A stretch of 63,317 nucleotides of DNA from Alphaproteobacteria bacterium (GTDB lineage: Bacteria > Pseudomonadota > Alphaproteobacteria > SP197): the NCBI GenBank assembly GCA_009694045.1, contig SHVY01000012.1, positions 1 to 63,317 of the forward strand, given 5' to 3'. The notes beneath the pieces were generated by a model. It saw only the letters and a program-made list of their open reading frames with translations. It was not told the DNA's origin and made no database searches. Below are positions 54,140 through 63,317 of the stretch, piece after piece. Position numbers and translations under genes: made by a program. The first letter of the stretch is position 1, and every line of letters starts with the position of its first letter.

Positions 54140-55534
54140 TCACTTGCCGATGCAGAAATCGCGGAACAGGGCGTCGAGGATATCGTCGACGCCGACCCGG
54201 CCGGTGATGCGGCCCAACGCCACGGCCGCGGCGCGCAAGTCCTCCGCCACGAGTTCCGGCGTGGGCGCGGATTGAGCCCGGCGCAACGCGTCGGCACAGG
54301 CTTCCAGACCGACCCGGTGGCGGGCACGGGTCAGGGGCGGGGCAGGGGTCGCCCAGGCCTGTCCGCCGATCCGTTCGGAGATGGCGGCGACGAGCGCATC
54401 CAGCCCCTTCCCGGTGCGGCAGGAGATCGCCAGCCACCCACCTTCGCGCGGGGCGGGGGCGAGATCGACCTTGTTCCAGACCCTGAGGGTGTCCTCACCC
54501 CCTCCCCCCATCCCCCTCCCGCGCGGGGAGGGGGGGCGTATGGAGGGGCCGAGTTCTCCCCCACCCCGCGTGGGAGGGGGACGAGGGGAGGGGTACTCTA
54601 GGCCTAGGGCGCCTTTCCCGATGTGTTCCGAGTCGGCGATCAAGATCTTGAGGTCGGCGGTAGCGGCCCAGGCGTGGGCTCGCCGCACGCCTTCGCGCTC
54701 GACCGCCGATTCGGTGGCGCGGAGGCCGGCCGTGTCGGCGACGATCACGGGGACGCCACCGAGGTCCAGGTGAACCTCGACGATGTCGCGGGTGGTGCCC
54801 GCCTCGGGCGCGACGATGGCCGCCTCGCGCCGCGCCAAACGGTTGAGCAGGCTGGATTTCCCCACGTTGGGCGGGCCCAGAAGGGCGATGCGCCAGCCGT
54901 CGCGGAGACGTTCGCCGCGGCGCCCGTCGGCGAGGTGGGACGCGATGGCGGCGACCAACTCGTCGAGCTCGCCGCCAATCCGTGCGCCGAGATCGGCGGG
55001 TAGATCTTCGTCGGGAAAATCGATGCCGGCCTCGAGCTGGGCCATCACCCGGATGAGCTGGGTGCGCCAGCCGTCGTAGAGCAACCCGAGTTCGCCGCCG
55101 AGCTGGCGCAGGGCCTGCCGGCGCTGGCCCTCGGTTTCGGCGGATATCAAGTCGGCGATGCCTTCGGCGGCGGTCAGGTCCAGCCGGCCATTGGCGAAGG
55201 CGCGGCGCGTGAAGTCGCCAGGTTCGGCTGGCGCCAGACCCGCGATGCGGCCGAGCGCGCCGAGCACGCCGTCGATCACAGCGCGGCCACCGTGCAGGTG
55301 CAACTCCGCCATGTCCTCGCCGGTGTAGCTGGCCGGTCCTGGCAGCCAGACGATCAGCGCCCGGTCGATCGGCTCGGGCCCGTGCGGATCTTGCAGAGTG
55401 CGGAGCGTCATGCGGCGCGGTTCCGGCAGCGGGCCGGCCAGCGCCGTGAGGGCCGCCGCCGTCCGTTCGCCGCTGATCCGGACCACCGCGATGGCCGCGC
55501 GGCCCGGGGCGGTGGCGGCGGCGAAGATGGTCAT
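54140..55534 (-). CDS. mnmE: tRNA modification GTPase MnmE, with repeat-derived insertion
   Basis: This 464-residue protein has an N-terminal tetrahydrofolate-binding domain, a helical domain, and an inserted GTPase with G1 GPPNVGKSS (220-228), DTAG (267-270) and NKVD (354-357). The terminal FCIGK carries the essential cysteine. With MnmG it modifies U34 of tRNAs. Between DTAG and NKVD, residues about 313-347 (PSPRPPPTRGGGE...PPSPRGRGMGGGGE) are not family sequence: they translate a palindromic G/C-rich repeat that has inserted in frame. The gene is otherwise intact. Confidence 0.93.
   Translation of the reverse strand: MTIFAAATAPGRAAIAVVRISGERTAAALTALAGPLPEPRRMTLRTLQDPHGPEPIDRALIVWLPGPASYTGEDMAELHLHGGRAVIDGVLGALGRIAGLAPAEPGDFTRRAFANGRLDLTAAEGIADLISAETEGQRRQALRQLGGELGLLYDGWRTQLIRVMAQLEAGIDFPDEDLPADLGARIGGELDELVAAIASHLADGRRGERLRDGWRIALLGPPNVGKSSLLNRLARREAAIVAPEAGTTRDIVEVHLDLGGVPVIVADTAGLRATESAVEREGVRRAHAWAATADLKILIADSEHIGKGALGLEYPSPRPPPTRGGGELGPSIRPPSPRGRGMGGGGEDTLRVWNKVDLAPAPREGGWLAISCRTGKGLDALVAAISERIGGQAWATPAPPLTRARHRVGLEACADALRRAQSAPTPELVAEDLRAAAVALGRITGRVGVDDILDALFRDFCIGK
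54494..54598. repeat. G/C-rich palindromic repeat inside mnmE
   Basis: About 105 bases are made of two blocks of C-runs and G-runs (CCCCCTCCC, then GGGGAGGGGG, and the same again in CTCCCCCACCCC / GGGAGGGGG), able to fold into a stem. A related shorter unit is at 55964. The length is a multiple of three and adds about 35 residues to MnmE without a stop. Such repeats are scattered in many alphaproteobacterial genomes, mostly between genes. Confidence 0.75.
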
Positions 55535-55544
55535 GGGCCGGCCG

Positions 55545-55901
55545 TCAGCCCTGCTTGAACCCGTCGGTGGGTTGCAGCAGCAGCCGGGCGACGCGGCGTC
55601 CCTGGCCGATGTGTTCGCGCAGGATGTCGTCGACGTCGTCCCGGTCGCGGCAGGTGTACCAGACGCCCTCGGGGTAGATGACGACGGTGGGGCCGAGTTC
55701 GCAGCGGTCGAGACAGCCGGCGATGTTGACCCGGACGTCGGAGAAGCCGAGCTTTTTCGCCTGGTCCTTCATGTAGTCCCGCAGCGCTACCGAGCCCTTG
55801 GCCGAGCAGCAGCCGCGCGGGTGGCCTTCGGGACGCACGTTGGTGCAGCAGAACACATGCTTGCGGTAGTAGGGGGCGGGATCGCCAGTGTGATCGTTCA
55901 T
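55545..55901 (-). CDS. (2Fe-2S) ferredoxin domain protein
   Basis: This 118-residue thioredoxin-like ferredoxin has cysteines at 18, 19, 31, 32, 63, 67 and 84. The likely cluster ligands are Cys18 or 19, Cys31 or 32, Cys63 and Cys67 (CCTN...RGCCSAKG...AGCLDRCELGP). It probably transfers electrons; a specific partner is not evident. The ATG at 55901 is chosen because upstream sequence in the frame translates low-complexity repeats. It follows in the same direction as mnmE (10-base gap). Confidence 0.85.
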   Translation of the reverse strand: MNDHTGDPAPYYRKHVFCCTNVRPEGHPRGCCSAKGSVALRDYMKDQAKKLGFSDVRVNIAGCLDRCELGPTVVIYPEGVWYTCRDRDDVDDILREHIGQGRRVARLLLQPTDGFKQG

Positions 55902-55963
55902 GGATCGCCGATTACAACCTCTAGTTGATAGGGTTTTCACCACCCTTGGAAACAGCCCTACGT

Positions 55964-56003
55964 CTACCCCTCCCCCTACCCCTCCCGCAAGGGGAGGGGG
56001 GAC
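55964..56003. repeat. G/C-rich palindromic repeat, intergenic copy
   Basis: The sequence runs TACCCCTCCCCCTACCCCTC, then CCGCAAGG and GGAGGGGGGACTC: C-runs followed by G-runs around a CGCAAG loop, about a 12-bp stem. It is the same repeat type as the insertion in mnmE, here in its more usual place behind genes. Confidence 0.65.
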
Positions 56004-56065
56004 TCGATCTGAATAAGGGATATAAGCTCGTATTTCCCAAGGGCTATTTCGGTGGCTACTTCGGT

Positions 56066-56103
56066 GACAGCATACTAAATTCAAGGGAATTTAGTATGCT
56101 GTC
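56066..56103. repeat. 17-bp-stem hairpin repeat, copy 1
   Basis: A perfect 17-bp stem, GACAGCATACTAAATTC, with loop AAGG and its complement. Pairing continues imperfectly on both sides (TTCGGT / ATCGAA). The same unit, including the trailing CATCGAAATAAGG, recurs 527 bases later. Confidence 0.8.
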
Positions 56104-56592
56104 ATCGAAATAAGGACCTAGGCGTGATGCTTCACTGGCACTGGGCCTAGACATAATGGTGGACCCAAAATAGAGTCGGAGTGCAGATTATGAACAGGTA
56201 CATCCAATCTGGATTTTAACTCATTATCTTGGCGGTTAGTGGATGTACTGGAACGACGCCACCGAGCGGATGGTCGGCATTGACAGTTGGGGACTCTCGT
56301 GACCAAGTAGAATCTGCGCTTGGTCATACGATAGATTATCGTAATAAAACATTGCGTTAATTTGCACTTTATCATTATTTATAATTAGAGAAAGATAAAA
56401 TTGAAAAATTTGGTTGCTACGGAACCGGATGCTTGGGCTATCTAGTAGCGCTTGCGGTGGTATCGCCCGTGCTCGAATCAGGTAGAACTGAGAGATTCGT
56501 TCATGTTTTATTTGGAATGGACGATAAGGTCACCTATATTTCTTTGCCAACATCCGTTCGGTAATCGGCATTCACTTCAGGGATATTCCGGT

Positions 56593-56630
56593 GGCAGCAT
56601 ACTAGATTCAAGGGAATTTAGTATGCTGTC
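56593..56630. repeat. 17-bp-stem hairpin repeat, copy 2
   Basis: The same hairpin as at 56066 with two changes, both in the left arm (GGCAGC for GACAGC and CTAGATTC for CTAAATTC), while the right arm and following bases are identical. The two copies are in the same orientation and bracket the most AT-rich part of the patch. Confidence 0.8.
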
Positions 56631-56703
56631 ATCGAAATAAGGCGTGGTAGGGCTACCCGTGCCGGCGGAGGTCGCGTAGCATCGGGACCCTTGAGGAGGC
56701 GCC

Positions 56704-57537
56704 ATGAGAAAAATGTTGTCGCCGGAGCAGGTGGCGCGGTTTGGGCGGGACGGGTTCGTGTTTCCCGTACGCGTGATGAGTGCCCTGGAGGCGAAGGGGT
56801 ATCGCGACCGGCTGGAGGAGCACGAGCGGCGGACGGGGGCGCCGATCCAGAGCAATTACCGGCACAAGGTCCACCTGCTGTTCACCTGGGCCAACGGCCT
56901 GGCGCGGCACCCGCGCATCCTGGACGCGGTCGAGGACCTGCTGGGGCCCGATCTGTTGTGCTGGACCTCCACGTTCTTCATCAAGGAGGCGAACAACCCG
57001 GCGTTCGTCTCGTGGCACCAGGATTCGACCTATTGGGGACTCGATCCGTGCGACGTGGTGACGGCCTGGGTGGCGCTGTCCGACGCGCCCCTCGCATCGG
57101 GGCCGATGACGTTCATCCCCGGGAGTCACCGGTGGGACCAAGTTCCCCACCGCGACACGTTCCACCAGGACAACCTGCTGTCGCGCGGCCAGGAGATCGC
57201 GATCGACGTGGACGAGAGCCGGGCGGTTCCCGTTCCGCTCAAGGCCGGTGAAATCTCGATTCACCACGTGCGGGCCGCGCACGGGTCCGGGCCGAATACC
57301 ACGGGGGACCGGCGGATCGGGCTGGCCATCCGCTACATCCCGCCGCACGTGCGCCAGCTCAAGACCCGGGATTCGGCGATGCTGGTGCGCGGCCACGACA
57401 GCGTCGGCCACTACGACCCCGAGCCCGAGCCCAAGGCGGACGCCGACGCCGCGGCGATTGCCGCCCATACGGACGCGGTCGACCGCCAGCTCAAGGCCCT
57501 GTACTCGGGCACCGACCGGCGGACGTTCCGGGCGTAA
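56704..57537 (+). CDS. phytanoyl-CoA dioxygenase family protein
   Basis: This 277-residue Fe(II)/2-oxoglutarate oxygenase has iron ligands His105 and Asp107 (WHQDSTYWG) and His193 (AAHGSGPN), with the 2-oxoglutarate-binding arginine at 203-204 (DRRIGLAIRY). The family hydroxylates many small molecules; the substrate is unknown. The ATG has GGAGG eight bases upstream. No partner genes are adjacent. Confidence 0.88.
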   Translation: MRKMLSPEQVARFGRDGFVFPVRVMSALEAKGYRDRLEEHERRTGAPIQSNYRHKVHLLFTWANGLARHPRILDAVEDLLGPDLLCWTSTFFIKEANNPAFVSWHQDSTYWGLDPCDVVTAWVALSDAPLASGPMTFIPGSHRWDQVPHRDTFHQDNLLSRGQEIAIDVDESRAVPVPLKAGEISIHHVRAAHGSGPNTTGDRRIGLAIRYIPPHVRQLKTRDSAMLVRGHDSVGHYDPEPEPKADADAAAIAAHTDAVDRQLKALYSGTDRRTFRA

Positions 57538-57561
57538 GTGGGGCGGCCCAAACACTTCAAT

Positions 57562-57642
57562 TGTCATGCCCCGCCTTCGAGCGGGGCATCCATGTGGTAA
57601 ATTCCGAGCCCTGCAACCATGGGTCAAGCCGGGCGATGACAT
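57562..57642. repeat. palindromic intergenic repeat (TGTCAT...ATGACA type)
   Basis: The unit starts TTGTCATGCCCCGCC and ends AAGCCGGGCGATGACA, with an inner hairpin ATGCCCCGC / GCGGGGCAT around CTTCGA. This layout is common as a dispersed intergenic repeat in Rhodospirillales genomes (recalled). It fills most of the gap between the PhyH and DUF255 genes and may act as a terminator. Confidence 0.65.
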
Positions 57643-57662
57643 TAAGAGAGTAGGCTGCGACG

Positions 57663-59681
<2,019 letters not shown>

Positions 59682-60407
59682 TCACAGGGGCAGGGTGGCG
59701 AGGGCGGCGCCGGCGCAAATGGCGAGGGCGAAGGGGCGGAACAGGCGTTCGGGGAGAACCCGGAAGGCGCGCGAGCCGAGCCAGGTCGTCGCCCCGTAGA
59801 GCGGTGCTAGAACCAGGGCCTGGAGGAGGACCCTAGGCTCGAAGAATCCGCCCGCCCACAGGGACAGACCGCTGACAATCGTGGTGATCCCGAAGTACAC
59901 CATGAGGTTCGCCCGCACGCGGGGGGCCGGTTCCTGGCCGCCGAGCCAGAACAGCACGACCGGCGGGCCGAACAGGCTGGCGAGACCGCCGAGCAGGCCC
60001 GAGGCGGCCCCGACCGCGAGCGACTGGGCCTTGGTCGGCACGCGCCGGTAGCGCCAGCCGGTGGCGAGCGCCGCGACCGCGCCGAGAATCGCCGCCGCGA
60101 TCACCCAACGGATGATCCCCACCGGCAGGACCGTGAGGCCCCAGACGCCGACGGGGATCGCGACACAAGCACCGATGGCGAGGAACACAATCCCGCGCAG
60201 GTCGCATTTCCGGACTGCGGCGGCGAACAGGAGGACCGTCGACGGCAGGTCCATGAGGAAGATGAGGGCGACCGCCACCGCCGGGCTGTAGAGCACGCTC
60301 GCCACCGGCACGAACACCATGGCGGCGCCGAACCCGGTGTAGCCGCGCACGAAGCCGGCCAGCGCGGCGGCGGCGGCCACCGCGATCAGGGTGCTGTCGC
60401 TTAGCAT
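59682..60407 (-). CDS. TauE/SafE-family sulfite exporter-like membrane protein
   Basis: This 241-residue protein has about eight hydrophobic segments and the family start AAAALAGFVRGYTGFGAAMVFVP, plus LLGGLASLFGPPVVLFWLGG in the second repeat. The family exports sulfite, sulfoacetate or other organosulfur anions. It is divergent from the quinone oxidoreductase gene (74-base gap). A link with the sulfotransferase array is possible only as speculation. Confidence 0.85.
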   Translation of the reverse strand: MLSDSTLIAVAAAAALAGFVRGYTGFGAAMVFVPVASVLYSPAVAVALIFLMDLPSTVLLFAAAVRKCDLRGIVFLAIGACVAIPVGVWGLTVLPVGIIRWVIAAAILGAVAALATGWRYRRVPTKAQSLAVGAASGLLGGLASLFGPPVVLFWLGGQEPAPRVRANLMVYFGITTIVSGLSLWAGGFFEPRVLLQALVLAPLYGATTWLGSRAFRVLPERLFRPFALAICAGAALATLPL

Positions 60408-60481
60408 GCGGTCTCCCGGATTCGGTATGCCACTCCGAACCCGGACCGTCTAGACTTCCGGGGCCATCCCAGGAGACTCCC

Positions 60482-61456
60482 ATGACCCGCGCGATCCGCA
60501 TCCACGCCCATGGCGGCCCCGAACTCATGAAAATCGAGGACGTGACCGTGCCCGCCCCCGGCGCGGGCGAAATCCGCGTGCGGCATACGGCGATCGGGCT
60601 GAACTTCATCGACACGTACCAGCGCACGGGGCTCTATCCGCTGACTCTGCCCTCTGGCCTGGGGCTCGAGGCGGCGGGAGTAGTCGAGGCGGTTGGTCCG
60701 GGGGTCGCCGACCTGAAGATCGGCGAGCGCATCGCCTACGGCAGCGGGCCGATCGGCGCCTATGCGGGGGAGCGGGTGATGCCGGCCGACAAGGTCGTCA
60801 GGATCCCCGATGGCATCGACGATCGGCGGGCCGCGGCCATGATGCTGAAGGGCATGACGGTCGAGTACCTGCTGCGGCGCACCTATGCGGTGCAGCCCGG
60901 GGACACGATCCTGTTCCATGCCGCGGCCGGCGGCGTCGGGCTGATCGCCTGCCAGTGGGCGAAGGCGCTGGGCGCCACGGTGATCGGCACGGTGTCGACG
61001 CCGGAAAAGGCGGCGCTGGCCAAGGCCCACGGCTGCGACCATCCCCTGGTGACCAAGGGCCTGGACTTCGTCGCCAAGGTCAAGGAGATCACCGGCGGCC
61101 GGGGCTGCCCGGTGGTCTACGATTCGATCGGCCGGGACGCCTACCTGGGATCGCTCGATTGCCTGCGGCCGCGCGGGCTCCTGGTGCTGTTCGGCAATTC
61201 GTCGGGACCGGTGGACGCGCTGAACACCGGGCTGCTCGCGGCCAAGGGTTCGCTCTACGTCACGCGGCCCTCGCTGGCGTGGTACACCGCCACCCGCGAG
61301 GAGTTCGTGACCTGCGCGAACGCGCTGTTCGACGTGGTGCGCTCGGGCAAGGTCAGGATCGAGATCAACCAGACCTATCCCCTGGCCGACGTGGCCCAGG
61401 CGCACCGCGACCTGGAAGGGCGCAAGACGACCGGATCGACGGTGCTGCTGCCGTAA
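60482..61456 (+). CDS. quinone oxidoreductase (zinc-free MDR family)
   Basis: This 324-residue NADPH:quinone reductase-like protein has the MDR N-terminal GroES-like domain (GLNFIDTYQRTGLYPLTLPSGLGLEAAGVV) and a Rossmann nucleotide-binding motif AAAGGVGLIACQWAKALGA near residue 145. It lacks the zinc-binding residues of alcohol dehydrogenases. The ATG follows a GGAG site. It is a single gene. Confidence 0.9.
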   Translation: MTRAIRIHAHGGPELMKIEDVTVPAPGAGEIRVRHTAIGLNFIDTYQRTGLYPLTLPSGLGLEAAGVVEAVGPGVADLKIGERIAYGSGPIGAYAGERVMPADKVVRIPDGIDDRRAAAMMLKGMTVEYLLRRTYAVQPGDTILFHAAAGGVGLIACQWAKALGATVIGTVSTPEKAALAKAHGCDHPLVTKGLDFVAKVKEITGGRGCPVVYDSIGRDAYLGSLDCLRPRGLLVLFGNSSGPVDALNTGLLAAKGSLYVTRPSLAWYTATREEFVTCANALFDVVRSGKVRIEINQTYPLADVAQAHRDLEGRKTTGSTVLLP

Positions 61457-61467
61457 GGCAGCCTGGG

Positions 61468-62838
61468 CTACTTGACGCCGAGGTCCTTGGCGGTCGCGTT
61501 GACGGCCGCCGTCGCGCGGCGGACAAGTTCGTCGATCTCTTTCTTGGTGATGACGAGCGGCGGCGACAGCACCATGGTGTCGTGGATCGCGCGCATCACC
61601 AGGCCGCCGGCGGTGGCGTGGGACCGGCAGGTGTAGCCGACCTTCTTCTCGGCCGGATGCGCCCGGCGGGTCTTCCTGTCGGCGGCGAGCTCGATCGCGG
61701 CGATCAGGCCGATGCCGCGGACTTCGCCGACCAGGGGATGATCCGCCAGACTCTCGCGCAGCTTCACCTGGAAGTAGGGGCCGATCTCGCGGCCGCAGCG
61801 CTCGACGATTCCCTCCTGGTCGAGGATCTCGATATTGCGAAGCGCCACGGCGCAGGCGACCGGGTGGCCGGAGTAGGTCATGCCGTGGGCGATCTCGCCC
61901 GCCTTCTCGATGAGCGGCCCGGCCACGCGGTCGTGCAGCATCACGGCCGAGATCGGCATGTAGCCCGACGACAGGCCCTTGGCCATGGTCATGAAGTCCG
62001 GGTCGATGCCGTAGGTGTCAGAACCGAACCACTTGCCGGTGCGCCCGAAGCCGCAGATCACCTCGTCGGCGATCACCAGCACGTCGTACTTGCGGCAGAT
62101 GCGCTGGATCTCCGCCCAGTAGCCGGGCGGCGGCATGATGACCCCGCCGGCCCCCATGATCGGCTCGCCGATGAAGGCACCGACCGTGTCGGCGCCGAGT
62201 TCCAGAATCTTCTGCTCGAGGGCGGCCGCGGTCTTCATGCCGTAGTCGGCCGGGCTCATCTCGCCGCCGTCGCGATACCAGTAGGGCGCCGGGATATGGG
62301 CGAAGCCCGGCAGCGGCAGGTCGAACTGCGGATGCATGTGGGTGAGGCCGCAGAGCGACGCCGCCGCGAGGGTGGAGCCATGGTAAGAATCGTCGCGGGC
62401 GATGATCGTCTTCTTCTTCGACATGCCCATCGTGTTCCAGTAGAGCCGCACCAGCTTGACGATGGTGTCGTTCGCCTCGGAGCCCGAGTTGTTGAAGAAC
62501 ACGTGGTTGAGGCCCTTGGGGGCTATTTGCGGCAGACGCGCGGCGAGCTCGGTGGTGGGCGGCGTCGAGGACTGGAAGAAGGTGTTGTAGTAGGGCAGCT
62601 CGAGCATCTGGTCGTAGGCGGCCTTGGCCAGCTCCTTGCGGCCGTAGCCGATGTTCACGCACCACAGGCCGGCCATGCCGTCGATCAGCTTCTCGCCCTC
62701 GCTGGAATGGATGTAGATGCCCTCGGCCTTGGTGATGATCCGGGTGCCCCGGGCGTTGAGGTCCTGGGTGTCGCTGAAGGGGTGCATATGATGCTGGCGG
62801 TCCATGTCCTGCCAGACGGCGGTCGAATTGGCGCGCAT
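61468..62838 (-). CDS. class III aminotransferase (aspartate aminotransferase family)
   Basis: This 456-residue PLP enzyme of the omega-aminotransferase group has the PLP phosphate-binding NNSGSEANDTIVKLVR (about 116), ADEVICGFGRTG with Asp258, and the Schiff-base lysine Lys287 (MAKGLSSGY). The N-terminal HHMHPFSD stretch occurs in pyruvate-dependent aminotransferases for beta-alanine, taurine or putrescine; which amine is used is not clear. The ATG at 62838 is chosen because the upstream in-frame extension to 62937 has no family similarity. Confidence 0.88.
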   Translation of the reverse strand: MRANSTAVWQDMDRQHHMHPFSDTQDLNARGTRIITKAEGIYIHSSEGEKLIDGMAGLWCVNIGYGRKELAKAAYDQMLELPYYNTFFQSSTPPTTELAARLPQIAPKGLNHVFFNNSGSEANDTIVKLVRLYWNTMGMSKKKTIIARDDSYHGSTLAAASLCGLTHMHPQFDLPLPGFAHIPAPYWYRDGGEMSPADYGMKTAAALEQKILELGADTVGAFIGEPIMGAGGVIMPPPGYWAEIQRICRKYDVLVIADEVICGFGRTGKWFGSDTYGIDPDFMTMAKGLSSGYMPISAVMLHDRVAGPLIEKAGEIAHGMTYSGHPVACAVALRNIEILDQEGIVERCGREIGPYFQVKLRESLADHPLVGEVRGIGLIAAIELAADRKTRRAHPAEKKVGYTCRSHATAGGLVMRAIHDTMVLSPPLVITKKEIDELVRRATAAVNATAKDLGVK

Positions 62839-63176
62839 GTTGAAGACTCCCGATCGGAATGGATGGCGTGAAGCGGGGGCGCGGGGCGAACCCGCGAACG
62901 TCACGCAACCCTTACGGATTGAACCCGATCCGGGCACACAGGATCATGAGCTCGTCGTGGCACGACGGCTCGATCGCGAACGCGAGTGTCTGATAGGACA
63001 TGGCGAGGACGCTAGCACGCCGCCGGACGGAAGTCACCGGGGGGCCAGAATCGGCGTTCCGCGTGCGCGGATTGCATCACGGCGAGTCCGGTGTTGGTTA
63101 CCGAGAACGTTCGGATTTGGCCGCATCAGGTAGCAAACGGACGAAGCGATGCGGGGAGACTCGCAGTGAACTCTTA
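62839..63176. other. intergenic region between the aminotransferase gene and the IS
   Basis: These 338 bases contain the promoter region of the aminotransferase (minus strand) and nothing that looks like a gene. The TTA at 63174-63176 next to the IS end is the likely target-site triplet. Sequence near 63060-63160 is less GC-rich. Confidence 0.5.
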
Positions 63177-63317
63177 GAGCCGCTCCGAAAAGATGTTGAG
63201 TCTGGGGAGTCGGTTGTGACTCTATGGGTGGCAACCTTGTTGAGGAGGTTGCTTGATGTGGACGCCCGAACATCGTGCCGTGGCGGATCGTCGCGGTCTG
63301 CGTTATCCCAGCGATTT
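63177..63317 (+). mobile_element. IS5-family insertion sequence, right-edge copy (partial)
   Basis: The sequence from GAGCCGCTCCG at 63177 to the window end is the exact reverse complement of 6-146. The left terminus, a non-coding leader of 79 bases and the first codons of the transposase are present; the rest is outside the window. Confidence 0.85.
63256..63317 (+). CDS. IS5-family transposase, N-terminal fragment
   Basis: The ATG at 63256 follows AGGAGG. The 20 visible codons are identical to those of the left-edge copy and match the opening of IS5-family transposases (RYPSD). The gene continues beyond the window edge. Confidence 0.8.
   Translation, partial: MWTPEHRAVADRRGLRYPSD

Larger units (their letters stand above)
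55902..56703. other. AT-rich intergenic patch without a convincing gene
   Basis: These 802 bases are strikingly AT-rich compared with both sides, especially 56330-56420. They contain a G/C-rich repeat at the left (55964-56003) and two near-identical hairpins (56066-56103 and 56593-56630). Open frames here are short (about 60 residues) and two of them simply translate the hairpins (ending SREFSMLSSK), so I call no gene. The base composition suggests imported DNA or the remains of a mobile element. Confidence 0.6.

Noticed and set aside
56452-56640. A possible 62-residue protein ending SREFSMLSSK, and a similar one ending at 56113
   Set aside because: The shared ending is just the translated hairpin repeat; there is no ribosome binding site or family similarity.

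Overview
The window is a GC-rich (roughly two-thirds G+C), gene-dense stretch of an alphaproteobacterial chromosome, most like the Rhodospirillales in its porin, its DUF3576-leuS-lptE-holA block and its mnmE-mnmG-rsmG-parA-parB block. A perfect 16-bp parS site between mnmG and mnmE and a near-perfect one inside rsmG place the right half close to a chromosomal origin. Both window ends lie inside copies of the same IS5-family insertion sequence in inverted orientation, so the window looks like the unique DNA between two IS copies (for example an assembly contig that broke at a repeat). No tRNA, rRNA or CRISPR array was seen.

Layout. (1) 0.1-10.5 kb is an envelope-lipid neighbourhood. It has a lipid kinase with a Tam41-like nucleotidyltransferase, a metallophosphoesterase, LptF/LptG, a fatty-acid-hydroxylase-type protein, a GNAT-fold protein resembling the proposed bacterial ceramide synthase, and a MobA-like nucleotidyltransferase; exonuclease III, an enoyl-CoA hydratase and an isochorismatase-like hydrolase follow. 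(2) 10.5-20.3 kb holds a cNMP-binding protein and a very unusual ABC exporter on the minus strand. Divergent from them is a glycan operon of four glycosyltransferases, a histidine phosphatase, a polysaccharide deacetylase and a small membrane protein. (3) 20.3-26.3 kb is a complete peptide-type ABC importer translationally coupled to the glycan operon. (4) 26.4-34.2 kb contains a pirin, a methyltransferase, an MBL hydrolase, an MFS carrier, an orphan OmpR-type regulator, a LonB-like protease and a conserved unknown protein. (5) 34.3-39.0 kb is a minus-strand array of YggS, three related sulfotransferases and two PKHD-type dioxygenases. (6) 39.1-45.2 kb has a porin with a clear terminator, then DUF3576-leuS-lptE-holA. 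(7) 45.2-50 kb carries ribBA and two damaged RTX-type secreted-protein genes, lying between holA and parB, which are often neighbours in related genomes. (8) 50-56 kb is the parB-parA-rsmG-mnmG-mnmE block plus a [2Fe-2S] protein. (9) 56-63 kb is mixed: an AT-rich foreign-looking patch, a PhyH dioxygenase, a DUF255 thioredoxin-fold protein, a TauE-type exporter, a quinone oxidoreductase and a class III aminotransferase.

The most interesting signals are: the ABC exporter whose nucleotide-binding domain is split by an insertion of about 290 residues carrying a duplicated motif and whose catalytic motifs are degenerate; the sulfotransferase/dioxygenase array; the probable sphingolipid-type genes around lptFG; a BIME-like twin-hairpin repeat bounded by CTAG that supplies the stop codons of three genes; and a G+C-rich palindromic repeat inserted in frame into the GTPase domain of MnmE.
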